Assembly (NCBI GenBank): GCA_019916065.1
Contig: CM034242.1
Location: forward strand, 13,578,823 to 13,642,822
Reading direction: 5' to 3'
From: Vitellaria paradoxa
Taxonomy: Eukaryota; Streptophyta; Magnoliopsida; Ericales; Sapotaceae
DNA: 64,000 bases
Positions 48,081 through 60,435 of the stretch are shown piece by piece. Positions within the stretch are counted from its first letter, which is position 1, and every line of letters starts with the position of its first letter. A program made the position numbers and the translations under genes. The notes beneath the pieces are model-generated. The model was given only the letters and a program-made list of their open reading frames with translations. It made no database searches and was not told the origin of the DNA.

Positions 48081-50400
48081 AGGAATGTCAACACGCGAGT
48101 ATCATTTTTTCCATTCTCATTTAACAATACTCTTCTCATTTTTCGTTTTAGGGATGAAATTTCCTCTATACTTGTCCTCGTTAAGTAGTGGATTTTTCAT
48201 CTCCGTCCCTATTTACCTACCAAACATAAAATATATATTAAATAAAAATATTATATATATTAAATAAATACTAAAATAAAATATATAAATTTATAAATGA
48301 GTATTAAAATGGATACATGACAGAATAGAGATTGTCATACTCGTTCGTCCCTTATTTCCGTTCGAAAAACACTTTAAAATTCTATATCTATCCTGTCCCT
48401 ATTATTAATATCTTTATACCATTCTCAAATGAATAGTAAAGCGAGTATTCATCGAGTATCGATAATTTTGATATCTCTTATTATAATTTCTATTTAAAAA
48501 AATTACATTCATCTCTTCGTAACATTTGAAAATAATAACACGACATTTCAAACCCGTTGGTAGTATAACTTACAACTATTAAAATTCGCCAATATATTTA
48601 AGATTAAACATGTCAAAATTCAAGAAATAAGAAAAATGCAAGGAAGGAGTAAGCATTGTAGCAATCAAAACTATAGAAAGAAAAACAGACGTGAAAGCAA
48701 CTATTCCTTGGATGCTGCCGCCTGATAAAGACATTCAACTTCCTTTCCACGACGCACACCTGTTACGCGGTGGGAGTCTTCGTGGTGGGACTAAATTTCA
48801 CCCGTTTGGTGGGTGGCGGTGGTGGACCCCAACCAGATTTCACCCCCTCCGCCTCCCTCCCTACGCATAATTTTTACTAAATGGAGAATTACTAGGATTG
48901 CACGATGACAAATTTACCATCACCAGTCTAATTTCCCAAGGGTGTGTTTTGAGTGTGCATTAGATAAGAGAATAAATAAAATAAAAGAAGAAGAAAAAAA
49001 TAGTCTCATACTCAATGCCTTTTGTTTAAATGTATTAAAAAAAGATAATAAAATAAAAAATATTCAACAATATTTTAATTTAATTATTATTAATATTTCA
49101 ATTTCTAACCTTTTTTATTTTATTTTCCAGCACAACCCAAATGCAAAAAAGAATTTTGAAATGCTATCCAATTTTTTTCCATCGACAAATTGTTAATCCA
49201 AACACAATCAAATGCCATGTTCAGTAGTCAATGAGAATGGGAACTAGAGTAGAAAAAGGGGGGGGGGGGGGAGCGAAATTCTAGTACTTGGTATGTTAAA
49301 GAATTAGAATGATAATTTCTTTTGCAGATGTTTAATATATATAAATATATTAAAAATAAAATAAAATATGAGTTAAGAGGCTAATTACCTTTTTTTTTTA
49401 ATAAACACAATAAACTAAGAGAAGCAACTTTAATAATTCACAACTTAAGAAAGGAGTTTTGCCTTCTGCAAAATTTTAAAATACCCTGTCAAATTCCAAA
49501 AAACTTCCAATTATGCAAATATAAAAATTCTTTCATTCAAGTTTCTGGAAAAAAAAAATCAAACAAACTGTGAGAGCGTTTTCGCAATCGTCTGCCGTTG
49601 CACTTTTGTACACAATACAGGGGTATTAGTACTAGTTTTTGAAATTGAGGGGGTAAAATGCAAATCGACGTAAATATAGGAAGTGTAAAAACATTTAACC
49701 CTTCTATTTATTATACTCACTTCTCCCACGCGTATTTAATGTTGAGTAGGAAGCATTAAATATGGAGTGAAATGCATTTAAAGTAAAGTAGATCGTCATG
49801 TTCCTTGATATATATATATATATATACCAAGTATAAAATTATTACAATTTAATCATTTACACATTTATTTATTTATTCTATCTTACTATAAATACAAGAC
49901 TTAACTCTAAAATTCAGGTACGCTTATTATTGTCAATTGTTTACTTCTCTCTTTCTATCACAATTCTCTCAACCCTATTCTGATTTTATCATCAAAAAGT
50001 TTTTGGTCAAGGACTATCTCCGACTATTTGATCTGACTTCTCTTACTCTGCAGCTTGAATTCAACTTTTCCGATTGATGTGGTGAGCAAGTCCGGTGATA
50101 TTTTTTATTGGCGAACACAAACATAAAAAGTCCCCTAATCAACGAAAATTTTAATGCTAGTTGTTGAATCCAATGTCCAACCAAACATAGCATGAGTGAA
50201 TTATTATTAGATATTTCATGGAATCGATTAAATTTTTAAGTGTCAAAGTAAGGCTGAGTTTGGAGAGCAAAAAATCTTACTTTTTTTTTTTTTTTTTTTT
50301 TTGCATTTGGAAAGAGGGGAAAAAACATGACTTTTTAACTTTTCGTTCATTTGATATTTTTACTCTTCATAGTGTTAAAAAAATTAAAAATATAAAAGGG
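48081..50400. other. Intergenic DNA, no gene recognised
   Basis: Mostly AT-rich. A GC-rich island at about 48700-48870 (CGGTGGGAGTCTTCGTGGTGG...) has no ORF of interest. A 14-base G run lies at 49259-49272, (TA)n at about 49809-49826. The sequence at 49900-50090 is moderately complex but unrecognised. Confidence 0.45.
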
Positions 50401-51110
50401 TAAATATGGAGGCTCTTTGAAAGTCTAAGTTTTAGTAATTTTGGTATTTTTTTGCTAAAAATTGGTTGTTAAAATTTTTAGTGTGTTTAATAAAACAAGT
50501 AATAATTTTTAGTAACTTTTAACAACTTTTGGTAATTTTTAAGTGTTTAGTAAAATTTTTGACAACTTCCGATAACTTTTAACAATTTTGACAATTTTTT
50601 TTATGTTTAGTTAAAATTTTTGCAACTCTTGAATTAAGCAAGTTACTGTTGCTGAGCAGAAAAGAGGCAACTTTTAGTGTTTTATCAAACACTCAAATTC
50701 TAATAATTGGTAATTTTTCGCAAAAGTTGAGTCTCCAATAAGTACCATGATTATTTTAGAAAAAATAAAAAAACTAAAGTGACATTTGATTTGCATTCTT
50801 TTTTTATTTTTTATTTTTTATTTTATATGTTTGATATTTTAAAAAAATTCTAAAACACGAAAAACAAAAAGTGTATTTGGTTTAATATTTTCTGTTTTGT
50901 GTGTTTAAAGATTTTCTTTATTTTAGATTAAAAAAAGTTCAAAATAATTTTTTACCATTTTGCATATTATGTGTAAATCTATCTTTTATTTTCTAAAATA
51001 AATTTTGAAAACATGAGTGATTGAATGCATTTTGAATTGTTTTCTTTATTTTAAAAAACGTAAAATAAAAAATAGATTCAAAACAGATATACCAAATAGT
51101 ATCTAAATAG
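50401..51110. repeat. Two MITE remnants
   Basis: At 50401-50745 AAAGTCTAAGTTTTAGTAA... with iterated TTAGTAACTTTTAACAACTT and an inverted end GTTGAGTCTCC. At 50779-51110 an element with ends GTGACATTTGATTTGCATTC and ATACCAAATAG, the same family as the nested MITE at 60720-61050. Confidence 0.5.
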
Positions 51111-51250
51111 CTAAAATTATGGTTACTAAATACACACTAATTATCATATAGTTCTTTGTCATTAAACCTATACCAAATAGTATCTAAATAGCTAAAATTA
51201 TGGTTACCAAATACACACTAAGTATCATTATAGTTCTTTGTCTTTAAACC
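51089..51250 (+). repeat. 81-base tandem duplication
   Basis: ATACCAAATAGTATCTAAAT begins both copies (51089 and 51170), with about five differences. It starts at the right end of the MITE at 50779-51110, so it may mark a slipped insertion boundary. Confidence 0.8.
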
Positions 51251-51400
51251 TATATTTTCGGCACTTGAACAGTATAGCATTTAAAAAGATCATGCGACAT
51301 CTACCAAACTAATCATGAAATGAGCCCACTTCGGAGACAAACACTTGATTAGTGATAGGCTTTCACTGAAAGCAAAACAAATTAATGTCTTGTTATACGG

Positions 51401-52739
51401 ATTGAGGGGACCTGAAGTTACTTTTAAACTTTAGGAATCTAAAGTTGTTTTTAAATCTCAGCCGCTCAATTAATATGAGCTTCATCTAACCCTTCAATTT
51501 CAAAATTTATTTTTCATTTTTAAAGTAGGGTAAAATAGTCAATTGAGAAAACATTAAATGATGAATTGAATAGAAGAAAGAGAAAATTTTAAATGATGAA
51601 AGAAAAAAGAAAAAAAAAGAAAAACTAAACATAAATAAAGATAATAATTAAATATAAATAAAGATATGGTAAAATTTTAATTATTTTTATTTTTTAAAAA
51701 TAGTTAAATTTATATTAGAGATAAATAAAAATATAGTAATTTTTTAATTATTTTATTTTTAAAGGTATGTTGAAATATATGTATATTAATTTAAAATTTT
51801 AATTATTTATTTATCTTTAATTGTTATCTTTATTTAGTTGTTTAGTTATAAATCTTAGTCAGACAAAAACTTTATTATATCTATATTTATCTTTAATATA
51901 AATTAACATATTTTTAAAAAGTAAAAATAATTAAAATTTAAAAATATGATAAGAAAAAAAAATAAAAATAACAATAAACGATAAATAAAAATAATAAATT
52001 TTAATTACTTTTACTTTTTAAAAATATATAAATTTATATTAAAGATAAATAGAAATATAATAAATTTTTTATTAGAATAAGATTTACAACTGAATTATGT
52101 CATTATTTACTTTCGATTTGTAATAGTAAGAATATGGAAAATAAAGACAAATGAAGATAACAACTAAAAATAAATAATAAATAATAAATTTTAATTATTT
52201 TTACTTTTTAAAAATATGTTAATTTATATTAAAGATAAATAGAGATATAATAAATTTTTTGTCAGACTAAGATTTACAACTAAACAACTAAATAAAGATA
52301 ACAATTAAGGATAAGTAAATAATTAAAATTTTAAATTAATATACATATATTTCAACATACCTTTAAAAATAAAATAATTAAAAAATTACTATATTTTTAT
52401 TTATCTTTAATATAAATTTAATTATTTTTAAAAAATAAAAATAATTAATATTTTACCATATCTTTATTTATATTTAATTATTATCTTTGTTTATGTTTAA
52501 TTTTTCTTTTTTTTCTTTTCTCTTTCATCATTTAAAATTTTCTCTTTCATCATTTAAAATTTTCTCTTTCTTCTATTCAATTTATCATTTAATGTTTTTT
52601 CAATTGACTGTTTTACCCCACTTTAAAAGTGAAAAATAAATTTTGCAATTGAAAGATCATATCAAACTCATATTAATTGAGCAGTTGAAATTTAACTTTA
52701 AGTCCCTAAAGTTTAAAAATAACTTCAGGCCCCCTCAAT
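51401..52739. mobile_element. Large foldback element with arms of about 540 bases
   Basis: The left arm starts ATTGAGGGGACCTGAAGTTA and the right arm is its inverse (TAACTTCAGGCCCCCTCAAT). The first 35 bases differ by 2. The arms run to about 51935 and from about 52180. The 245-base centre holds a third, direct copy of an arm segment (52000-52100). No ORF. The flanks show no convincing target duplication. Confidence 0.85.
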
Positions 52740-53179
52740 TCTATGTATACATACATGCAAGCAAAAAGGAAGAATCTATATACAAGTACAGTTTGCACAC
52801 TTAAAAGTGACCAAAAATTGAAAAAAATAAAAAATATCAATCACTTTTTAATATTTAAAAGACCAATTAAAAATTATCAAAATAATCGGTTAAAATGGCT
52901 TGCTTTCCACAGTTTTGATCAAAAATTAATAAAAAAGATAACAAATATTAAAAAAATGAGATAAATTAGTTACTTTTTGTAGTTTTTTTATAAAAGTTTG
53001 TAAAATTTAAATTTTAAAAATAAATGCACGAAAACAAAAATGATAAAAATTGGTAAAAACAGATAAATATTTATAATTTTTTGTAATTTTTGATAATTTT
53101 TTGCCCAACTAAACGGGGCCATAATGAAAATGCACAAAGCTAATATAACAAACAAGCACCAAGTAAAACCCATCTGGAA

Positions 53180-53198
53180 TAATTACCAAAAAAAAAAA
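53180..53198 (+). mobile_element. Micro-insertion TAATTACC plus A tail with target duplication
   Basis: TAATTACC and about 11 A sit between two copies of AAAACCCATCTGGAA (53165-53179 and 53195-53209, sharing part of the A tail). The head is identical to the insertion at 12021-12040, in an unrelated target. Confidence 0.7.
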
Positions 53199-53209
53199 CC
53201 CATCTGGAA

Positions 53210-54420
53210 GAACCTACATGGAATAAGAAATGAAAGTACTTTTTTATCAAAGGACATGGACCAAGACAGATGAATAATTAATAGTCTGTTGAATACAGAC
53301 CCATGGTGCAAGACCCCCGTCGTCCCAAGAAAGAGACGGGGGAGAGGGAACTCAATTAGAACAACAATTTCTAATTAGGTTGGGTTAGGTTAAGCAAAGA
53401 AAGTCCGAGTACCCTTGACAAAGATAGACCCACAACCAATTCAAACAATAATGTCAACTGCTCAATCATGTGGCTTCCAAACCCTTGTACAAATATCATT
53501 GGTGAATGAACCAAACAACGCGAATTCAGTTCGTGTTCAATTCATTCAAAATCAACTCGTTATAAAATCAAACTAAAATTGAATATAATTTGTAACTTGA
53601 GCTCGGCTCGATAAAATTAAATATGTGTAAAATAATCAAACTATTGAAACTCGAACAACTCCCGAAAGATTAACAAACCAAGCTTGAACTTGAATTCAAT
53701 TTCGATAAGATCCTCAAACCAAGCTTGAATAACCTATTAATCAGCTCAGCTCAACTTGTTTGCAACCCTATACAATACAAAGCTGGTAAGTTTGACAAGC
53801 TTCATAAGATGAGCACTTTATAAATAAAATAAAAGAAGGTCCAATCAGTAATGACAGCTAATGCCTTTGCACAAATAGCCAACCACTCGTAAGCACAAAA
53901 AACTGCTCTGAAAAAGATGGTCATATTAAAATAAAGTTACACCTAACATCATGGTCAACTAACATTTTCTCATTTTGATTCTATGGTCAACAAGACCGCG
54001 TCATGTGTTCCTTTTCCAACAAATTTAGAGAGGCTCTCTTCGAGTTTTGCCAGAAAGATCCTTATTTTCTAAGCATTTGAAGTATTTAGCCGTTCACATG
54101 CCACTATAAGAGATTGTTTTATCAGTTCATAGATTCTCACCCTACATATACACACAAATATATGCATTTTATAGATCGTGAACCCATATATTTTTGGGTT
54201 GTAAATTAGAAAAGGATTTACTAAATTCAGGAACAACAGTACATTTAATATTATGTAATTACAAATTCTGTTTACATTGATACCTTTTTTTTCCCCCAGT
54301 GGTTGATAGTCAACCAAGAGAAGAGCCTTGCAATACATTTTGTAGGCATGCATTAACAAATTAAGGAATACAGCTACGAATCGAAATAAACAAAATTGAA
54401 ACAATACCACAAATAGACCC
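53210..54420. other. Intergenic DNA downstream of the DUF604 gene
   Basis: A GC hairpin CCCCCGTC/GACGGGGG lies at about 53314-53342. A hAT-like MITE remnant with CTCGGCTCG and AACTCGAAC units is at 53515-53770. The part next to 54421 is probably the 3' untranslated region of the DUF604 gene. Confidence 0.5.
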
Positions 54421-57146
54421 TCAAGTCTGTAGTTCACTGATCTCACCTTCCCCACACATGCCCACATCCACCACCAGGCTTTTTTTCTTTGTACTCACAA
54501 TTCTGCAACAATTTCTCCTTGGAGCCTGCCAACCAATCAAAGGAAAACCCAATTAAATTATACGCCACGGAGACTTGAACAGAACATTAAAACCCATATG
54601 ACAGTTTAATCAGCAAGAAACGCAACTGGCAAATTTCAAGCTGCTGGTAGAGTATGCTTAGTAATAACTTGTAGAAGGTCAGGGAATCAAAAATGGGCAT
54701 TGACTTTACGCACAACCAGAACCCATTTCTTTTATCTTAATGCAACAAAATCAGAAAGAGGTCCTGGATTCTTGATAGGGTGACAGCTTCTTGAATGGAT
54801 TTTAGACTATAAAAGGGGATGATTACTACTGCAATTGAAATTAGATAATTTGTGATGCAAGAATATGGTACAAGTGTTTGATATCTAAGTCATGAAAAAA
54901 AAAAAAAAAAAGTAAACAAGTGAAGGATAGAGATATTGCTTACCCTCTCCCACAGATGAGGGTCAGGTCTTTTATAAACCTCGATTCTCTCAAGGTCATC
55001 AGGATCTGCCATCTTCCATCTGCACAAAGGTTGAGGAACACGATGCCGGACATACTCGCTTACTGTTTGATTCGTTGAAGAATCTAATTGAGCCTTTGAC
55101 AGGTAAAACACAAAGGGCTTCTGACAAGGATTTCGGCCAACCGGCCGTGTGTTGAATGCATAGGCTGTGTAATCAGCTCTCCTGTACCAATTCAAGAATG
55201 TCCTCGAGGGCATTTCCATTTCCCGAGGAGATAGAACACCTCGAAAAACTTGAATGGCAAAGCCCCACGATACTGAAATGGTCCACTTCTTTGCTCTGTG
55301 ATAGCAAATTGATTGTTGGATGAGACCTGCCGAGTCTAGCTCCATTGGAATTTTAAGCCGCTGCAGGGCTTCAACTCGCGTCACATTGGGGAAAATGGGC
55401 TCAACCACGTCAAGGTGGTGCATCGAAACCAGTGGTGCTATCGGGTGCGCAGCAAGGAGCCCAAACAGGTTCCCATACACATCATACTGCATTGCCATCC
55501 GCCAACAATGGACTCACAGTTAGAATTCAGTAACAGAGTAACAACCACGAGGTAATTATGATCATATATTTCCAAAAGAGTGAACAGGATATTTACACAC
55601 AATGAATGATCGAAAAGGGGACCATGACATTAATGTAAGGATGGTCTAGATGCATTCACACTATTTTAATTCAAAAAAAAAATGCAAATGTATCTGGACC
55701 ATTGAATCGTAATCCAACGGTCTTGATCACAAGGCACTGAGCCCCCCCAAAATCCCCCCAAATCCTGAATGAGATCACCTGGTCCGAACTAACACAAGTC
55801 TCACACTACCACCTAAAAGCAACCATAAGAATTGAACCATGGACTAGCTTCTGCAGGGTAGGACATAAAGTAAAGCGCAGCCATTGTATGTATTGTCACA
55901 AATTAAATTCCTACACCAAAAATTACTACTTTCTCCTCGGGGGAGACCAAAAGTTAACTGGGACTGAAGATAAACCCATCATTCCCAAATAAAATATGTT
56001 AATTCTCATCAACAACCTCCATCCAACTACTTGCAGCACTAATACTAGCAATTCAATGCAGAAGTAATTCCCACAAATCTCATTTAGAATAGTTCAACAA
56101 ACAATGCAGTAATGTTTGTCTGAGAGCAAAACCAAAACAGAAACAGCCAAAATAGAAAAACAGAAACACCCGAAAACACATACACACACACACACACACA
56201 GAGGACTCACCTGGTGGAAACCGACTTCTTTGGTGAGTGGTATACCGAGTTCCGCCATACAAGCTTGCATTCTATCGTCGGAGGCGAAGAGTCCAGGGTA
56301 CCTCTTAATGCAACGGTCCTGCATTCTCTCCAGAGCTTTTGCTAAGGGGTAGCTAATGGCGAAACCTCCGCCGCCATAAGCCATATTGTAAGAGAAATAA
56401 ATGTTCTGCAAGTGGCTCTCCGACAAGCTTCCGATGTAGTAGTACTGGTTGTGGTCGTACTTGGACAGAACCCTCAAAAGGTTGTCGGTGACGAAGACGG
56501 TGTCGTCGTCCCCCATCACGAACCACCTCACGTTCTCCATCCCCAGCCGGAACGTCTCCGACACGATCCTCGAGATCCGAATCGCCGAGCGGTGCCCCTG
56601 CTTGTTAGTGTACGGTAACTGGCTGGTGTCGCTGGAGATTCTCACCTCCGGGAGGCCCTCGTTGGATCGGGTCTTCACCGGGTTGTCTACCCACACGACT
56701 CCCCTCATCTCCTTGGGCTTCCACCACAGCTTGATGTAATTCTTCCTCTGCTCCCAGAGCTTCGCCGACGCCGCAATGCCGAATACGATGTGCTTCAGCT
56801 CCGTCGGCTGACGGGTTTTACCCGACCCGGTCAGCAGCGCACCGGCCTCCTCCTCCTCCTCCGGCGAGGATTCGGAAGCACCCGCCGTGGTATTCGGCGA
56901 CAATAGACGCAAAGAGAAACGAGTATGAATGGGTTTGAACAGAGGGTCGTAGTCACAACCGCGTGAAGACGAGGAGACGAGCTTGAGAGTGTAAACAACG
57001 TAGGTCGCGGAGACGAAGACGATGAGCCACACCATGAACTTGGGCAAGGCCCGATTTTGCGAACCCGACACCGCAATGGGTGAACCCGATGGGCTTCTCA
57101 TCTGATCCCAAATCACCTTCTCCGAATCCTTCAGGGTCACTTTCAT
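54421..57146 (-). CDS. DUF604 Fringe-like glycosyltransferase (GT31-related)
   Basis: A probable Golgi type II membrane protein that transfers a sugar, donor and acceptor unknown. On the - strand the exons are 57146-56211, 55486-54944 and 54525-54421, all phase 0 with GT-AG borders. They give 312 + 181 + 34 = 527 residues, normal for the family. A short cytosolic tail precedes a membrane anchor at about 35-54 (FMVWLIVFVSATYVVYTL). A Fringe-like catalytic part follows with the metal-binding triplet DDD (213-215, in WFVMGDDDTVF), GGGGFAIS (258-265) and SDDRMQACMAELG. DUF604 features continue: HHLDVVEPIFPN and a Cys-containing end PRRNCCR...CGEGE. The ATG at 57146 is the first in frame. A (GT)n tract begins just inside intron 1. 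Confidence 0.92.
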
Positions 57147-57560
57147 GGTCTGAAGCTGAAAATCTCCCAAAATATTTTAGTATTTCTCAAAGAATCTTGC
57201 AGATTTTTTAGCGTGCTCGCCAGATCTGTGTGGTAAGAGAAAGGGAAATGGGTCACTGAAAATCTGACCCAACAAAATTGTGTGCGTGGAGAGAAGAGAG
57301 AGAGTAATGTTGAGTAGAGGAAAACCCAAGAAAGATTCTCTCACTGGGGAAGTGATGAAAATGAAGAAGAGAGGGTTAGATATGAGATTAGAGTGAAAGA
57401 GAAAGGTAATGAGATTGAGCTCTTCCTGAACCAGAGGTGGGTAAAGTGACAGCAGGCATTGCTTCTGCCAGCTTGCACGCTATCACGAATTGGAGCTACC
57501 CAGCACAGAAGTAGCACAAAAGAGTTTTTATATCATATATTTTATGGCTGTATATATAAG
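57147..57560 (-). promoter_or_regulatory. DUF604 gene leader and promoter
   Basis: Pyrimidine/purine-rich leader sequence, with GA/CT tracts (57295-57305, 57365-57420), lies upstream of the ATG on the - strand. A TATA-like CTTATATATAC (57550-57560 on the - strand) would give a leader of about 370 bases. No experimental support. Confidence 0.4.
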
Positions 57561-57670
57561 GTATATCTGCAGATAAACACACACCATATGCATCTAATAT
57601 GTAGAGAGTAGAGACAGAACCAGTGTACAAGAAGGAATTATACTTTGTAAATATATTCTTGGGATAACAG

Positions 57671-58018
57671 CCTTTTTATTCTCAAGGATACTTAAAGTAA
57701 AATCACTTATAACTTTAAATCATAAAAATTTATTTTTGTATCTATTGTACTTTGACTCAAAATGAAATTATAAATGATATTAAAATTTTAAGTAAAAAAA
57801 TAAAAATATTTATTAAAAATTAAATAGAATTATGGGTATAAGTGTAGATAATATAAATTCTATTAAGTTTAAATGTAATTTTTAAATTTACTTAGAATTA
57901 AAATCGTTATGTTTGATGATTTTTTTAATGTTTTCCTTTGAACTAAAATAAAAGGGATGTAAAAGTAAATTTTTAAAGTTTAAGGTGTAAGTGATTATCA
58001 CCTTAACTATAAAGGGTA
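57671..58018. mobile_element. Foldback-like inverted-repeat element
   Basis: The left arm AAAGTAAAATCACTTATAACT... and right arm (inverse of AAGTGATTATCACCTTAACT... with AAAGTAAATTTTTAAAGTTT) pair imperfectly over about 80-90 bases. AT-rich, non-coding. Confidence 0.5.
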
Positions 58019-59146
58019 AAAAGATAATTATTCTTGTTTTCTTCAACCAAAAATTAGTGCATACTATTACATTATTTATTTAAAAATAAAAAAATAAATA
58101 TATTTTATTTTTAATTTTTATATTTTTTGAAATGTTGTTTGGTTTAAAAAAAGGGTTAAAAAATCAATTTTTACTAATTTTTGAATTTTTTTAATTTTTA
58201 TCAGAAATTTTTAACTTTTTTCACACTTTTTTAGTAACACAACAAATACCTAATAATTTAAAATTTACTTTTTTTTTTTGGGTCAAAAGTTGATAACTTA
58301 AAACTCTAAACAGACACTGAGAGAGGATGAAATATAATATGAGAAATAAAAAGTAGAATATATTTAATAATTTTCTTTACAAATTTAACCATTAGTTAAG
58401 AGTCCAATTTAATTGGACAAATTTTAATTCTTGAATGCTGTGGATGGATGTTATTATGGAAATAAAAAGAATAAAAAAGAAAAAAAAAAAAGCCTCTTAA
58501 ATGTCTTTATGAGGGAGAGGGAATGGGAAATGAGATTGGAAAGTAAGAAATATAAAATTTTAAATGTATGTTCTGATTTTTTTTCAAAAAATCATTTTAT
58601 TAAAGTGAATTTAGAACTAACTGATCAAAAATAAATGAGAAAAGAGAAGAACTTCCAACCCCTCAACCAGACCCAAAACCAACGGCTCATGTAAGAGTAT
58701 GTGCTATTTGGTTTGCTGATCAGTGTGCAAATGTAAACTAACAGTTGTCTGTATCTTTGGGTAAGATTTTAAATATGTGTTCTCATTTAAGTGAATTAAA
58801 AAAATTATTTATTTTTTTTAGATTTCTAATTATTTTATGAAAAAATAAATAAAAATAAAATTTTAAATTCTCATTAAATTAATTCACCGCCCAAAAGACT
58901 AAAAATTATGACATTAATAAGGCATTAGAAAATGATAAATACACTTCTTTATTAGGCTTTCCCCCTCTATATTACTCTATTTCATTAAAACTATTATGGG
59001 GTGGGAAAAGTTAATAAAGGAGTACAAATATTTTCAACCTAAAGCACTAGATGTTTTCAATTTATGATTGCTTATTTTTATTTTTTATTTTTATTTTATT
59101 TATTTATTTATTATTATTTTTTGTGAGGGGTGTTGGGATAAAAATA
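58019..59146. other. AT-rich intergenic DNA
   Basis: A MITE remnant lies at about 58130-58325 (TGTTTGGTTTAAAAAAAGGG...). Nothing else was identified. Confidence 0.4.
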
Positions 59147-59586
59147 GGGGTGGAAACGAGTAGAGCCGAGCCGAGTTTTAACATGTTTGAGCTCGGCTTG
59201 AGTTTTTAATACTGAGTTTGAGCTCGAGCTCGAGCTTTTATATAGGATTGAGCTCAACTCGATAAAGAAGGATTTAGGCTCGATTAGGCTTGCGAATAGT
59301 TCGATTAAACCAAAACGACGTCGTTTTGATTTAAAATATAATATATTTAAAAAATATAATAAAAATATTATTAAAATATAAAAATATTATTAAAAACATA
59401 TATATTATTCTAACTGAGCCTGCTCGCGAGGTTTCGAGCCGAGCTTCTCTAGGCTTGAGCTCGAATCCAAAACGAGCCAAAAACCAAGCTCGGTTCGAGC
59501 TCATTTAACTCACGAATCAAGCTTGAACCGATCTTTTTTCGAGTTGAGGTCAAATAACTCGCGAATAGCTCGATTTGTTTCCACCT
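59147..59586. mobile_element. hAT-like MITE of the GAGCTCGAGC type
   Basis: The ends GGTGGAAAC and GTTTCCACC form a terminal inverted repeat. Sub-terminal GAGCTCGGCTTGAG, CTCGAGCTCGAGC and TTCGAGCCGAGC repeats are typical of this plant MITE group. A perfect 18-base palindrome CAAAACGACGTCGTTTTG is at 59311-59328. Confidence 0.7.
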
Positions 59587-60423
59587 TTAAATAAAAACAA
59601 GAACTCCATTGATAAATGGCAAAACACGGAGTTGATAACATCACGGGACAACCGAAACTGCTGCAAACAAAATTAGGAAAACAAGCAAAAGAAGCTTAGC
59701 TGTCCTTCAATAAGGCCTTTACGAGAGCTCCGTGACATCTCGAAGCTCAGCGGTGCATGTCCTTCATCGGAAGATTGACGGCATGTATTATTAATATACA
59801 TTTAAGGGTATTGCCGCTGCAAATAAAAGTTTTTTTTTTTTTTTTTTTCTCCGTGTCTTCTAATGAATAATAATCTTTGGTATAGACCACAATGTGTAGA
59901 AAATGATATGAGAGTGTACCCATTTAAGACAAGCATAGGAGGAGAAGCCAAAAACAGATTTGATCGGAGCCCAAGCATTGAGAGGATTTGTTTTGTACAA
60001 AGGCTAATTTGTTTGATCAAGCAATGAGGTAAAATAGCAGCCTTTAAGCTGATCAAAAGTGTTTGCCAAACTAATTATAAAGGAATTGAAACAGCTAGCA
60101 AAATGCACTGCTAGAGAGAAGGGAAGGGCATCCATTTAATTGATCAACAGTTTCTAAAGCACCAAACTTTGGGAATGTACAGAATGTCAGGAGTAATGGA
60201 ATTATAAAAGAGATTTTATTTGAGTCTACTGAGACTTATTCGGTTGTTAATTTTAATATTTAAAAAATTAATTAAAATACACGTAAGCCACTTGGATACC
60301 TGAGTATTTAAAAAAAAAAAAAAAGTGACAGAATGATCGTCTTTATTGTTGAAAGCTATAAATATATCTTGCTGGAGCTTTTAAGTTTGCTAAGATGAGG
60401 AGGATATAGGACTGGAATTACCA
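59587..60423. other. Intergenic DNA of moderate complexity
   Basis: The segment 59600-60200 is less AT-rich than its surroundings and has short ORFs on both strands, none of which I recognise. It may be an old transposon or gene fragment. Confidence 0.35.
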
Positions 60424-60435
60424 TTAATTAATGAA

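Noticed and set aside
53314..53342. GC hairpin as a transcription terminator
   Set aside because: Pol II genes do not use such terminators, and it lies about 1.1 kb past the DUF604 stop codon. It may be chance.
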